A stretch of DNA of 64,000 nucleotides from Amphritea atlantica (GCA_024397875.1 CP073344.1:1355001-1419000), one strand, 5' to 3'; positions 54,169 through 62,562 are shown, numbered from the stretch's first letter. The notes: a model not told the origin generated them from the sequence alone. Numbers and translations: made by a program.

Positions 54169-54645
54169 GTGCCTATTGAGACAGAGCATAGAGGGATTGA
54201 CGGATACATATATCTGACCGCATGCAAATACTATCGGGCTGCTGGTTACATACCCAGTGAAGATCGGGGTGCGCCATATTACGTTAACCTTGCGTTCGCT
54301 ATAGAGCTGTTCATTAAATGTTTAGACGTTACAACTAAGACAGTATTTGAAAGCGAAGCTCCATTTCAGATGATTTCCCACGAACAGAAGATACACGCTA
54401 GAGTTCGAGGCCATTCCTTAAAGGGTATGTTTGAAAGTCTTCCTGAAGAGACCAGAAATTCGATTGCTCAAGCATATGTAACTACTGCGGGTAGCAATAT
54501 CCTTGATGACCTTGAGCAAATTAAAGATGTCTTTGTAGATTGGAGATATCATTTTGAACAGGTAGAAATATCTATCCCAATTGATGTTCTCGAAAAAATA
54601 TCTGGATTTTTAAAAGATTACATTGATCATGCATGTAGGCACTAA
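54169..54645 (+). CDS. Cassette gene 3: putative HEPN-like protein
   Basis: 158 residues, all helical. Opens EHRGIDGYIYLTACKYYRAA, then VNLAFAIELFIKCLDVTTKT, RGHSLKGMFESLPEETRN and VFVDWRYHFEQVEI. This order (ELxxKxLL, GHxLxxLF, then a WRY segment) recalls stand-alone HEPN proteins of defence and toxin-antitoxin systems. The RNase motif RX4-6H is not present, so catalysis is not predicted. GTG start with GGAGG 8 bases before. Its TAA lies inside GCACTAAC (54639-54646), the exact reverse complement of the cassette's first bases. Confidence 0.6.
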   Translation: MPIETEHRGIDGYIYLTACKYYRAAGYIPSEDRGAPYYVNLAFAIELFIKCLDVTTKTVFESEAPFQMISHEQKIHARVRGHSLKGMFESLPEETRNSIAQAYVTTAGSNILDDLEQIKDVFVDWRYHFEQVEISIPIDVLEKISGFLKDYIDHACRH

Positions 54646-54674
54646 CAAGTGACTGTGGTGTTCTGTCAATAATA
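54639..54674 (+). other. Truncated attC 3 after cassette gene 3
   Basis: R'' GCACTAAC followed by AAGTGACTGTGG, the expected opening of an attC, then replaced by insertion-sequence remnants. The other half is not recognisable next to it. Confidence 0.55.
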
Positions 54675-54921
54675 TCAGGCTGATTTTTCATTCCAGCGCT
54701 CCTCATTTTTCAGCATAGTATTAAGGATGACGATCAGTTTTCTCATGCCGGCGATCAGGGCCACTTTAGGGAGCTTTCCTACGGCCTTCAGGTGCTCGTA
54801 GTGGCGTTTAAAAACAGGATTGCACTGTAAAGAGAGCATTGCCATAAACATACACAGTGTATATGCGATGGCAGCCACCCCGGATACGACGTTTCTCGAT
54901 AACTGGGGCCGTGTAAAAACT
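54675..54921 (-). pseudogene. Fragment of a second, different IS110-family transposase
   Basis: Only the C-terminal end remains: CNPVFKRHYEHLKAVGKLPK, VALIAGMRKLIVILNTMLKN, EERWNEKSA. This is the conserved tail of the IS110/IS116/IS902 group and differs from the intact IS here. Just upstream IEKRRIRGG is in another frame from AAIAYTLCMFMAML, so there is a frameshift as well as truncation. Confidence 0.8.
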
Positions 54922-55179
54922 TAAATAATTCTACGCTGATCCCACTTATTACAGAAAACCTGATAAGGCTTTAGGCCTGGCTTTAATCTCTTTATGAAGC
55001 ACAGTTTGTCCATCATCATCTAAAATACAGACATACAGGGCACGTGCATGCAGGTCGAAACTGCAGAAAAAGGGATGTTTGTTGGTGTGAAATCTCAAGG
55101 ACCTTATTCTGTTGGTTTATTTGCCTTCCGCTTAGTGTGAAAACAGTAGCCCGGGGGGAGAAGGCTCTGTGAGTATCAA
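54922..55179 (-). mobile_element. Left-end remnant of the IS1111-like element (copy 2)
   Basis: Matches the left end of the intact IS from the transposase N-terminus to GAGTATCAA. It encodes about 43 residues (RFHTNKHPFFCSFDLHARAL, YVCILDDDGQ) but the start codon is TTG in a changed context and the body is missing. The part from GTGTAAAAACTTAAATAAT (about 54910) to the junction at about 54968 is shared with copy 3. Confidence 0.8.
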
Positions 55180-55231
55180 TCGTATGCAGCCAGCCCCCAC
55201 AGAGCTGGGCCGCTGATGCGAGGCGTAAGGC
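55180..55231 (+). other. Right part of an attC opening cassette 4
   Basis: TCGTATGCAGC pairs with GCTGATGCGA with one extra base, inner CCAGC/GCTGG arms pair, and the site ends GAGGCGTAAGGC. The R' core GTAAGGC is one base short of GTTAAGGC or GTTAGGC, so it may be decayed. The left half is replaced by the IS left end. Confidence 0.6.
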
Positions 55232-55244
55232 GGAGGGAGTAAAC

Positions 55245-55898
55245 GTGGATAAGAGCCAACTTCGTACAGTAACAGCGCAACTCGCCAATCCAAGTGGAGA
55301 GCTGGGTGCTGAAATATCGATTAAAATGAATGATACCAACGCGTTCATTACCGCCCGTACAATCGAAGCGCTTGCTCCATCCTCCGGTGATTGCATCGTC
55401 GAGATCGGTCCGGGTAACGGAGCTTTATCATGCGGGCTCGTGCAGACTATAGGTGCTGAAGGACGCTATCTTGGTATAGAAATTTCTGAGGAGATGGCTC
55501 AAGTTTGCGAAAAAATGCTTCGCGACATCAGCGAAGCCCGAATCGATGTGCATGCGGGTGATTGCGACACCGCATCAGTGGCGAATGCAAGCATAACCGG
55601 ACTGATGGCAGTCAATGTGCTGTATTTCGTCGAAGATCTGGATGGGCTGCTGGCTCGCATCCGGCCGTGGTTTAAACCTCATGGGCGATGTGTTTTTGGT
55701 ATTCGTCCCGCCCGGACTCTGGAAAGTTTACGCTTTCACGATTTTGGCTATCACATACGCTCCCCCGGGGAGATCATAGACGCGATGCAGGCACAGGGCT
55801 TTGGTGAGATTTCAATGACACACTATGATGAAGGGGAGGGGCGTTTGGGTGACATAGCCTTTCCCAATGGATCAATTATTATCAAGGCTTCAGTATGA
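55245..55898 (+). CDS. Cassette gene 4: class I SAM-dependent methyltransferase
   Basis: 217 residues. Motif I DCIVEIGPGNGALSCGLVQT, acidic motif II YLGIEISEEMA, HAGDCDTASV and LMAVNVLYFVEDLDGLLARI. Similar to small-molecule (UbiE-like) methyltransferases; acceptor unknown. GTG start with GGAGGG 8 bases upstream. After the TGA comes GAGCCTAC, a degenerate partner of the cassette start GTAAGGC, then an IS right end. Confidence 0.75.
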   Translation: MDKSQLRTVTAQLANPSGELGAEISIKMNDTNAFITARTIEALAPSSGDCIVEIGPGNGALSCGLVQTIGAEGRYLGIEISEEMAQVCEKMLRDISEARIDVHAGDCDTASVANASITGLMAVNVLYFVEDLDGLLARIRPWFKPHGRCVFGIRPARTLESLRFHDFGYHIRSPGEIIDAMQAQGFGEISMTHYDEGEGRLGDIAFPNGSIIIKASV

Positions 55899-55904
55899 GC
55901 CTAC

Positions 55905-56359
55905 ATATATGAGCCGTCACGGAGTCAATCGACAATAACGCTCTTATATGGCTGTGAAATGGCCATTGCATTTCTTTCAATCAATCAGCCTGTTGTCTTC
56001 TTCTTCTTCTTCTTCTTCTTCTTCCATGGTTACTGTCAAAACGAGTTTGCAACACACAGATATTGAGACGCGCTTACCCCTGGGTATTTTCGGTCAGTGT
56101 AAAAACTTAAATAATGCTACGCTGAGCCCGTATTACATAAAACCTGATAAGGCTTCAGGCCTGGCTTTAATCTCTTTATGAAGCACAATTTGTCCACCAT
56201 CTGAGAGACGACGTACAGGGCGCGTGTATGCAAGTCGATACCGCAGTACAAAGGGTCATTATCAGTGTAATATCTCATGGGTCTTCTCCTTTGGGTTTGG
56301 TCGCCTGCCAGCTTTGTGTGAAAACAGTAAACCGGGGGGGCACGACCTATGAGTATCAA
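55905..56359 (-). mobile_element. Internally deleted, MITE-like derivative of the IS (copy 3)
   Basis: About 455 bases with both ends of the IS: right end homologous to 52503-52660 (CGACAATAACGCTCTTATATGG region) and left end homologous to 54000-54085. The transposase is reduced to about 45 N-terminal codons (RYYTDNDPLYCGIDLHTRAL) with a frameshift. The junction AAAACCTGATAAGGCTTCAG is shared with copy 2, so one deletion event gave rise to both. It could be mobilised only in trans. Confidence 0.78.
55996..56024. repeat. (TCT)n microsatellite inside IS copy 3
   Basis: About nine and two-thirds TCT units in a row. The corresponding place in the intact IS (near 52596) has only TCTTCGTCTGTC, so the array expanded in this copy alone. 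Confidence 0.9.
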
Positions 56360-56399
56360 AGCGTTGCGCCGGACAAATCGGTGAACAGGGCGTTATAAC
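56360..56399 (+). other. Right part of an attC opening cassette 5
   Basis: After the IS left end, a short imperfect hairpin (CGCCG...CGGTG) ends GGGCGTTATAAC. GTTATAAC at 56392-56399 would open the next cassette. No exact R'' partner is seen after the lipoprotein gene, so the array probably decays here. Confidence 0.5.
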
Positions 56400-56427
56400 A
56401 TCTCAAACAATTATTTGAAGGTTATAC

Positions 56428-56640
56428 ATGAAATCAAAATTCTTTAGCTTATTTATATGCACAGCATCTTTGTTCATATTAACTGCGTGTGCTGAATTAA
56501 AAGATAGTGGCAGAACTATCGGTCATGCAGCAAAGGATGTAACGACATCAATAGGGCACGCTAGTCGGGATACGGCTAAATCTATAGGAGAGAATACCAA
56601 GAGCGTCGTGAACGATGTAACAAATAGTGTGGGTGAATAA
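56428..56640 (+). CDS. Cassette gene 5: small entericidin-like lipoprotein
   Basis: 70 residues. Signal with lipobox LTAC (FICTASLFILTACAELKDSG). The mature part is built of about 11-residue amphipathic repeats (TIGHAAKDVTT, SIGHASRDTAK, SIGENTKSVVN), like entericidin-type and LEA-like surface lipoproteins. Membrane-associated stress or toxin role is only a guess. RBS GAAGG 7 bases before ATG. Followed by a terminator-like hairpin at 56669. Confidence 0.7.
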   Translation: MKSKFFSLFICTASLFILTACAELKDSGRTIGHAAKDVTTSIGHASRDTAKSIGENTKSVVNDVTNSVGE

Positions 56641-56649
56641 ATTCCCTTA

Positions 56650-56688
56650 TAAAAGTAAAAGTAAAAGTAAAAGGGGTAAAGCCCTTTT
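56650..56688 (+). terminator. AAAAGT tandem repeat and terminator hairpin
   Basis: Three copies of AAAAGT run into AAAAGGG-GTAAAG-CCCTTTT (56669-56688), a hairpin lacking a long U-tract. It marks the right edge of the accessory region. The next about 165 bases hold no gene; near 56700-56740 is the segment resembling 51045-51070. Confidence 0.6.
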
Positions 56689-56855
56689 ACGTGCAACTGC
56701 TTCCTCGGTGCTCTTTGTGTACTCTGTGGTAAAAACCCCCTTTTGAATCAATGGCGTCAGAGACACTGATGCTTAGCGGCATTCGCTCGTAAGTTCCTGT
56801 TACGCCTGTTTTCATCTACTATTCAGTCAAATTATCGACAACCAAAGGAAAACCT

Positions 56856-57206
56856 ATGACCAGCCGTGTGTATGTTTTAGCCCAATTCAAGCCTAAGCAG
56901 GGCAAGGAAGCAGAACTGTTTGAGGTGCTAAAGGCGCTTGAGCCTGATTCCTACCGGGAAGAGGGTTGTATTCAATATATGCTCACACGACAGATTGATC
57001 ACCCGAGTGCGTCGCGAAATGAATACCCGATCGTATTTAACGAAATCTGGGAAGATGCCGACGCCTGGTCAGCTCATGGTCGCAGGAAGCAGATTCAGCA
57101 TTTCTTTGAAACCCAGGTTAAGGCTGAAACCGGATTGGTTGCAGATGCTTTAGTCACCGCGTATAGCGATGAAGGTTATGATTTCGACGCGCCTGTATTT
57201 GAGTGA
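56856..57206 (+). CDS. Antibiotic-biosynthesis-monooxygenase-like (ABM) protein
   Basis: 116 residues, dimeric ferredoxin-like ABM fold: RVYVLAQFKPKQGKEAELFE, GCIQYMLTRQIDHPSASRNE, YPIVFNEIWEDADAWSAHGR. Members include YgiN-type quinol monooxygenases and LsrG. Substrate not predictable. Strong RBS region (CAAAGGAAAACC) before the ATG. First chromosomal-type gene after the cassette array. Confidence 0.85.
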   Translation: MTSRVYVLAQFKPKQGKEAELFEVLKALEPDSYREEGCIQYMLTRQIDHPSASRNEYPIVFNEIWEDADAWSAHGRRKQIQHFFETQVKAETGLVADALVTAYSDEGYDFDAPVFE

Positions 57207-57279
57207 TCTGGGCTTTGAGTGAATAAGGTTTTGGGCAAATAGAAGTCTCAATACCTGAGAAGAATGATACTCAGTTGAA

Positions 57280-57327
57280 TCCCTCTGTGGTTAACCGTGC
57301 CGGAAGACGATTGATAACCCAGAGGGA
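57280..57327. terminator. Hairpin between convergent genes
   Basis: TCCCTCTGTGGTTA pairs with TAACCCAGAGGGA with one bulge, loop about 20 bases. No U-tract. It lies between the ends of the ABM and XRE-cupin genes and probably ends or protects one transcript. Confidence 0.5.
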
Positions 57328-57367
57328 GCAGGGCGCCTGCTATAACAAACGCGCTATAGCCAATCCC

Positions 57368-57964
57368 TCAGCTCTTATCATCATAATGAATAATCGATAG
57401 CAGCTGGATCGGCACCTCAAGCAGTTCTTCCGGGCCGTGAGGAATTTCTGCATCAAAGGTAAGACTGTCGCCGGCTTCCATGTTGTAGAGATGGTTACCG
57501 TGCCGATAGAGGATTTTACCCTTGAGTATATGGATAAACTCTTCGCCGGGATGGGAGAAGGTGGGAAATACCTCTGCCAGGTCATCCATGGTTATCAGAA
57601 AGGGTTCGAAGGTTTTCTTACCACCGCGCTGGTAGGTGAGCAGCTGATAGGTATGGCCTTTATCGGTCCCCCGTCTGACCACTTCCAGACCGGTACCCGC
57701 TTTGGTGAACTGGGCGCCACCCTCAGGACGGTCAAAGTCATTAAACAGTTTAGATATCGGCATTCCCAGTGCCGAGCAGAGCCGGCTCAGGGTTTCCAGG
57801 CTGGTGGATACCTGTGCGTTTTCAATCTTACTGACCATCCCCTGACTGATGCCCGAGATCCGCGCGACATCGGTTATTTTCAACCCCTCTTCTAGCCGGG
57901 CTTTTTTCACCTTCATGCCGATGTAGTGATCGAGTTCAAACTTCTGACCTTTCTTTTCTGTCAT
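57368..57964 (-). CDS. XRE-family regulator with cupin domain
   Basis: 198 residues. Helix-turn-helix at residues about 12-65 (GMKVKKARLEEGLKITDVAR, ISGISQGMVSKIENAQVSTS, SALGMPISKLF), and a C-terminal cupin (FSHPGEEFIHILKGKILYRH, NMEAGDSLTFDAEIPHGPEE) with HxxxEFIHxLxG metal or ligand residues. This class often regulates amine and glutamine-like catabolism (PuuR-like). It is divergent from gmaS and is the best candidate regulator of the methylamine cluster. Start 57964 has AAGGG 7 bases upstream. Confidence 0.88.
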   Translation of the reverse strand: MTEKKGQKFELDHYIGMKVKKARLEEGLKITDVARISGISQGMVSKIENAQVSTSLETLSRLCSALGMPISKLFNDFDRPEGGAQFTKAGTGLEVVRRGTDKGHTYQLLTYQRGGKKTFEPFLITMDDLAEVFPTFSHPGEEFIHILKGKILYRHGNHLYNMEAGDSLTFDAEIPHGPEELLEVPIQLLSIIHYDDKS

Positions 57965-58103
57965 CTTGATGCCCTTTTCTGGGGCGCTGTGAACCAGCTT
58001 TGTGCGCCTGTCCATGCGGCCTGTGACTATTCTTGATAGCCAATATATTCCCACAAAGAAATTTTTTTTACCAGGTCCATATAAATCAATAAGTTATCCT
58101 ATC

Positions 58104-58150
58104 AGGAAAATAATATTCCTAAAGATCGGTTTTTTGGCATACGTATTGCT
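58104..58150 (+). promoter_or_regulatory. Candidate sigma-54 promoter and operator before gmaS
   Basis: TTGGCATACGTATTGCT at 58134-58150 has the GG and GC doublets with the 10-base spacing of an RpoN -24/-12 promoter (12 of 14 defined positions, misses between the boxes). Upstream AGGAA-N7-TTCCT (58104-58120) is an inverted repeat that could bind the divergent XRE regulator. Both in a 274-base divergent gap with no gene. Confidence 0.5.
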
Positions 58151-58238
58151 TTCTTCTTAAGCATAAAAAATTACTGACAAGAAACTCATGTGTCTGTACT
58201 CTACCGGGGCAGACTTCAGAAGAAGACGGAGGGCTACC

Positions 58239-59570
58239 ATGCCGCAGGATTTAGAGAAATTTATTACCGATAACGACATTAAGTATGTACTGGCTCAGTT
58301 TGTTGATATCCATGGTGTAGCAAAAACTAAATCAGTGCCGGCTAACTGCCTGATGGACGTTGTTGAAACCGGAGCGGGTTTTGCGGGTTTTGCTGTATGG
58401 GGAATGGGGATGGAGCCGCATGGGCCTGACTTCATGGCCCGGGGCGATCTGAGCACTCTGTCTCTTGTACCCTGGCAACCAGGGTATGCCCGGATTGTCT
58501 GTGACGGATACGTAAATGGTGCACCGCATCCCTACGACAGCCGGGTGGTGCTGAAGCGTCAGCTGAAACTTCTGGATGAGAAGGGCTGGACGCTGAATAC
58601 CGGACTCGAACCCGAGTTTTACCTGTTCGAGCGTGACAGTAACGGTGGTCTGGTGACGGTGGATGACACGGATACCCTGACTAAGCCTTGCTATGACTAC
58701 AAAGGTTTATCCCGTTCAAGAGGTTTTCTGGAAACCCTGGTCGAGTCTCTGCAGGCGGTGGATTTCGATGTCTATCAGATCGACCATGAGGATGCCAACG
58801 GTCAGTTTGAGATCAATTACACCTACGGTAACGCACTGGAGTCTGCGGATCGTTTCACCTTTGTACGTATGGCAGCCGGTGAGATCGCCAATGATATGGG
58901 AATGGTCTGCTCTTTCATGCCTAAGCCTGCTTCTGATCGCACCGGTAATGGCATGCATTTCCACCTGTCGATCACCAATGACGAAGGCAAAAACCTGTTC
59001 AATGATGACAGCGATGTGAATGGCATGGGCTTGTCGAAGATGGCCTATCACTTTACGGCGGGCATACTGCATCACGCTAAGGCGCTGTGTGCGTTTGCTG
59101 CACCGACGGTTAACTCTTATAAGCGTCTGGTTGTCGGTGGCTCTGCTTCCGGTGCGACCTGGGCGCCTGCCTATATCGCTTACGGCGATAACAACCGTTC
59201 AGCGATGGTGCGCGTGCCTTACGGACGTCTTGAATTCCGCCTGCCGGACTCAGGTTGTAACCCTTATCTGGTGCACGCCGCCATTATCGCTGCAGGTCTT
59301 GACGGCATTGAACGGGAGCTGGATCCGGGCGCGCCTGTCAACCTCAATCTGTATGCCATGACTGAAGAGCAGCGCAAGGCAAAAGGGATCGAGATTCTGC
59401 CTCAGAATCTGAATGAAGCCATCACTGCTCTCGAAGCGGATACCGTTCTGACCGAGCGAATGGGTAAAGAGATTGTTGCCGAATTTATCAAGATTAAACG
59501 CGATGAATGGATTGATTACAGCCGGCATGTGTCCGACTGGGAAGTTAACCGTTACGCAGAATTCTTCTAA
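58239..59570 (+). CDS. gmaS: Gamma-glutamylmethylamide synthetase (glutamine synthetase family)
   Basis: 443 residues from ATG 58239 (GGAGG 6 bases before). Glutamine-synthetase fold: [11 protein letters not shown] (metal Glu), [29 protein letters not shown], and [20 protein letters not shown]. Opening [20 protein letters not shown] and [20 protein letters not shown] match the GmaS/type III GlnT group. It condenses glutamate and methylamine with ATP. The mgsABC genes directly downstream favour GmaS over a plain glutamine synthetase. Confidence 0.85.
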   Translation: MPQDLEKFITDNDIKYVLAQFVDIHGVAKTKSVPANCLMDVVETGAGFAGFAVWGMGMEPHGPDFMARGDLSTLSLVPWQPGYARIVCDGYVNGAPHPYDSRVVLKRQLKLLDEKGWTLNTGLEPEFYLFERDSNGGLVTVDDTDTLTKPCYDYKGLSRSRGFLETLVESLQAVDFDVYQIDHEDANGQFEINYTYGNALESADRFTFVRMAAGEIANDMGMVCSFMPKPASDRTGNGMHFHLSITNDEGKNLFNDDSDVNGMGLSKMAYHFTAGILHHAKALCAFAAPTVNSYKRLVVGGSASGATWAPAYIAYGDNNRSAMVRVPYGRLEFRLPDSGCNPYLVHAAIIAAGLDGIERELDPGAPVNLNLYAMTEEQRKAKGIEILPQNLNEAITALEADTVLTERMGKEIVAEFIKIKRDEWIDYSRHVSDWEVNRYAEFF

Positions 59571-59610
59571 GCCTGGAAGGCTTACATTGTCGATTTAAGA
59601 GGACATAACT

Positions 59611-60528
59611 ATGTGTGGAATTGTTGGCCTTTATCTGAAGAACAAGGCTCTGGAAAGTCAGCTGGGTGCGCTGTTTGAACCGATGCTGATTGCGATGACT
59701 GATCGCGGCCCTGACAGTGCCGGGTTTGCTATCTACGGTGACGAAGTTGCAGATGACAGCATCAAGCTGACCCTGCGTCATGCTGATGAGAATTATGACT
59801 GGGCAGCGCTGGCCGAAAAGGCGCAGACAGAACTGAACACCGGTGTTGAATGGTTTAAAAACAGCAAGGTTGCAGTATTTAAAATTCAGACCAGTGCCGC
59901 AATTGCCGAGGCGTTTGTTGCTGAGGCTGCACCGGATGTGTTGATCCTCAGTGCCGGTCAGTCAATCGAGATTCTCAAAGAGGTGGGGCTGCCGGAAAAT
60001 ATTGCTGAAACCTTCAGCCTGAAAGGGATGAAAGGCAGCCATATTATCGGGCATACCCGGATGGCGACTGAATCTGCCGTCACGATGGAAGGCAGCCACC
60101 CATTCTCTACCGGAATGGATCTCTGTCTGGTGCATAACGGTTCCCTGTCCAACCATAACCGCCTGCGTGAAGAGCTTAAGCGTGAAGGGATTGTATTTGA
60201 AACCGAAAATGATTCTGAAGTTGCGGCCGGTTATCTGACCTGGCGTCTACAGCAGGGCGACAGCCTCAATGAGGCGCTGACCAACTCGCTGAAAGATCTG
60301 GACGGTTTCTTCACCTTTACGGTTGGCACCCGCGATGGCTTTGCCGTGATGCGTGACCCGATCGCCTGTAAACCTGCCGTGATGGCTGAAACCGATGACT
60401 ACGTTGCGATGGCTTCTGAGTATCAGGCGCTGACAACGCTGCCGGGTATCGAAAACGCCAGAATCTGGGAACCCGAACCCGCCACTATCTATGTCTGGGA
60501 ACGCAACAGCCAGGAAGGAGCGAAATAA
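59611..60528 (+). CDS. mgsA: N-methylglutamate synthase subunit A (class II amidotransferase)
   Basis: 305 residues. The Ntn-type glutaminase: MCGIVGLYLKN with nucleophile Cys2, TDRGPDSAGFAIYGDE, HIIGHTRMATESAVTMEGSH, PFSTGMDLCLVHNGSLSNHN. Equivalent to the N-terminal domain of glutamate synthase and to GlxB. It would cleave gamma-glutamylmethylamide, channelling methylamine. TAA overlaps mgsB start (TAATG). Confidence 0.85.
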   Translation: MCGIVGLYLKNKALESQLGALFEPMLIAMTDRGPDSAGFAIYGDEVADDSIKLTLRHADENYDWAALAEKAQTELNTGVEWFKNSKVAVFKIQTSAAIAEAFVAEAAPDVLILSAGQSIEILKEVGLPENIAETFSLKGMKGSHIIGHTRMATESAVTMEGSHPFSTGMDLCLVHNGSLSNHNRLREELKREGIVFETENDSEVAAGYLTWRLQQGDSLNEALTNSLKDLDGFFTFTVGTRDGFAVMRDPIACKPAVMAETDDYVAMASEYQALTTLPGIENARIWEPEPATIYVWERNSQEGAK

Positions 60529-61211
60529 TGAAAACAATTAATTTAACAGAACAGACCGTCCGCGACCTGAACCAGGCTTTGCATGCTCAGGCTGTCGAAT
60601 GTACCGAGCGTGAATGGGAAGTACTCGAGCCAAAAGGACAACACAACATAGCCTGTGGCCTGGATCAGAATCTCTCGGTCGATATTAAAGGTCCGACCGG
60701 TTACTACTGTGCCGGTATGAATAAGAAAGCCCATGTCACGATTCACGGTAATGCCGGTCAGGGTGTGGCTGAAAATATGATGTCAGGGACTGTCCGGGTT
60801 AAGGGCGACGCCTCGCAGGCTGCCGGTGCCACGGCTCATGGTGGTCTGCTGGTTATCGAAGGTAATGCGGCTGCCCGCTGCGGAATCTCTATGAAGGGCG
60901 TGGATATTGTTGTTAAAGGCAATGTCGGCCATATGAGCTGCTTTATGGGGCAGGCCGGGGCTCTGGTCGTGTGTGGTGATGCCGGTGATGCGCTGGGCGA
61001 TTCCATATACGAAACGCACATCTATGTGAAGGGCGAGGTGAAGTCTCTGGGAGCCGACTGTATTGAAAAGGAAGTGCGGGAAGAGCACATCGAAGAGCTG
61101 ACCGAACTGCTGAACCGTGCCGGAGTGGATGAAGACCCAGCAGCGTTCAAGCGTTACGGCTCTGCCCGTCAGTTGTACAACTTTAAAGTGGACAACACTT
61201 CCGCTTACTAA
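60528..61211 (+). CDS. mgsB: N-methylglutamate synthase subunit B (GXGXG domain)
   Basis: 227 residues. Right-handed beta-helix like the glutamate-synthase C-terminal domain: GPTGYYCAGMNKKAHVTIHG, NAGQGVAENMMSGTVRVKGD, GHMSCFMGQAGALVVCGDAG, with regularly spaced Gly. GlxC is the alternative name. AAGGAG 8 bases before its ATG; overlaps mgsA by one base. Confidence 0.85.
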   Translation: MKTINLTEQTVRDLNQALHAQAVECTEREWEVLEPKGQHNIACGLDQNLSVDIKGPTGYYCAGMNKKAHVTIHGNAGQGVAENMMSGTVRVKGDASQAAGATAHGGLLVIEGNAAARCGISMKGVDIVVKGNVGHMSCFMGQAGALVVCGDAGDALGDSIYETHIYVKGEVKSLGADCIEKEVREEHIEELTELLNRAGVDEDPAAFKRYGSARQLYNFKVDNTSAY

Positions 61212-61230
61212 GGCTGATTTCGAGGACAAA

Positions 61231-62562
61231 ATGATGAGTGAAGATATTAAAGTAAAAGATGGTCTGCGTGAGTCAGCGACATTCGACCGCACCACTATGA
61301 CCGAGATCCGCCGTGCCGCCGAGACCGGTATTTATGATATTCGCGGTTTCGGTGCTAAGCGTAAGTTGCCCCATTTCGATGATCTGCTGTTTCTGGGGGC
61401 GAGTATGTCCCGCTACCCGTTAGAAGGCTACCGCGAGAAATGTAATACCTCAGTGACCCTGGGCACACGCTTTGCCAAGAAACCGATCGTGCTGGATATT
61501 CCGGTGACGATTGCGGGTATGAGTTTCGGTGCATTGTCGGCAAATGCCAAGGAAGCGCTGGGACGCGGTGCATCCCTGATGGGGACATCCACCACCACCG
61601 GTGATGGCGGTATGACCCCTGAAGAGCGTGGTCAGTCGACCAAGTTGGTATATCAGTATCTGCCATCCCGTTACGGTATGAACCCGGATGATCTGCGTAA
61701 AGCCGATGCGATTGAAGTGGTTCTGGGACAAGGCGCTAAGCCTGGCGGTGGCGGTATGCTGCTGGGCCAGAAGATCACTGACCGGGTTGCGAAGATGCGA
61801 ACCCTGCCGATGGGGGTGGATCAGCGTTCTGCCTGCCGTCACCCGGACTGGACCGGCCCTGATGATCTGGCGATTAAGATTCAGGAGCTGCGTGAGATTA
61901 CCGACTGGCAGGTGCCTATCTATATCAAAGTGGGTGCCACCCGGACCTACTATGATGTCAAACTGGCGGTCAAAGCCGGTGCGGATGTGATCGTGGTTGA
62001 TGGTATGCAGGGCGGTACTGCGGCAACTCAGGATGTCTTTATCGAGCACGTCGGTATCCCGACGCTGGCAGCGATCCCTCAGGCCGTGCGTGCCCTGCAG
62101 GAAATGGGTATGCACCGCAAGGTTCAGTTGATCGTGTCCGGCGGTATCCGTAACGGTGCTGATGTTGCCAAGTGTATGGCCCTGGGGGCCGATGCGGTGG
62201 CGATCGGTACAGCGGCGCTGGTTGCGCTGGGCTGCAACCACCCGATGTATGACGAAGAGTTCAAGAAGATCGGTTCCGCCGCAGGCTTCTACGATGACTA
62301 TCACGAAGGCAAAGACCCGGCGGGTATCTCTACTCAGGATCCGGAGCTGATGAAGCGACTGGACCCGGTCGATGGTGGACGCCGTCTGGCGAACTACCTC
62401 AATGTACTGACCCTCGAAGCTCAGACTCTGGCCCGTGCCTGTGGTAAGAATGATCTGCGCAATCTGGAGCCTGAAGACCTGGTAGCCCTGACTGTAGAGT
62501 CGGCGGCAATGGCTAATGTGCCGCTGGCGGGTACCAGCTGGATTCCAGGCAAGGGCTTCTGA
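61231..62562 (+). CDS. mgsC: N-methylglutamate synthase subunit C (FMN glutamate-synthase domain)
   Basis: About 443 residues from ATG 61231 (GAGGA upstream; a second ATG follows at once). FMN/TIM-barrel glutamate-synthase domain: ITIAGMSFGALSANAKEALG, GTSTTTGDGGMTPEERGQST, GQGAKPGGGGMLLGQK, VDGMQGGTAATQDVFIEHVG, and VSGGIRNGADVAKCMALGAD. It makes N-methylglutamate from 2-oxoglutarate and methylamine. GlxD of other clusters is close. Confidence 0.88.
   Translation: MMSEDIKVKDGLRESATFDRTTMTEIRRAAETGIYDIRGFGAKRKLPHFDDLLFLGASMSRYPLEGYREKCNTSVTLGTRFAKKPIVLDIPVTIAGMSFGALSANAKEALGRGASLMGTSTTTGDGGMTPEERGQSTKLVYQYLPSRYGMNPDDLRKADAIEVVLGQGAKPGGGGMLLGQKITDRVAKMRTLPMGVDQRSACRHPDWTGPDDLAIKIQELREITDWQVPIYIKVGATRTYYDVKLAVKAGADVIVVDGMQGGTAATQDVFIEHVGIPTLAAIPQAVRALQEMGMHRKVQLIVSGGIRNGADVAKCMALGADAVAIGTAALVALGCNHPMYDEEFKKIGSAAGFYDDYHEGKDPAGISTQDPELMKRLDPVDGGRRLANYLNVLTLEAQTLARACGKNDLRNLEPEDLVALTVESAAMANVPLAGTSWIPGKGF

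Noticed and set aside
55016..55396. 126-codon minus-strand frame across the IS remnant and methyltransferase start
   Set aside because: It joins unrelated pieces of IS, attC and cassette DNA and has no protein features.
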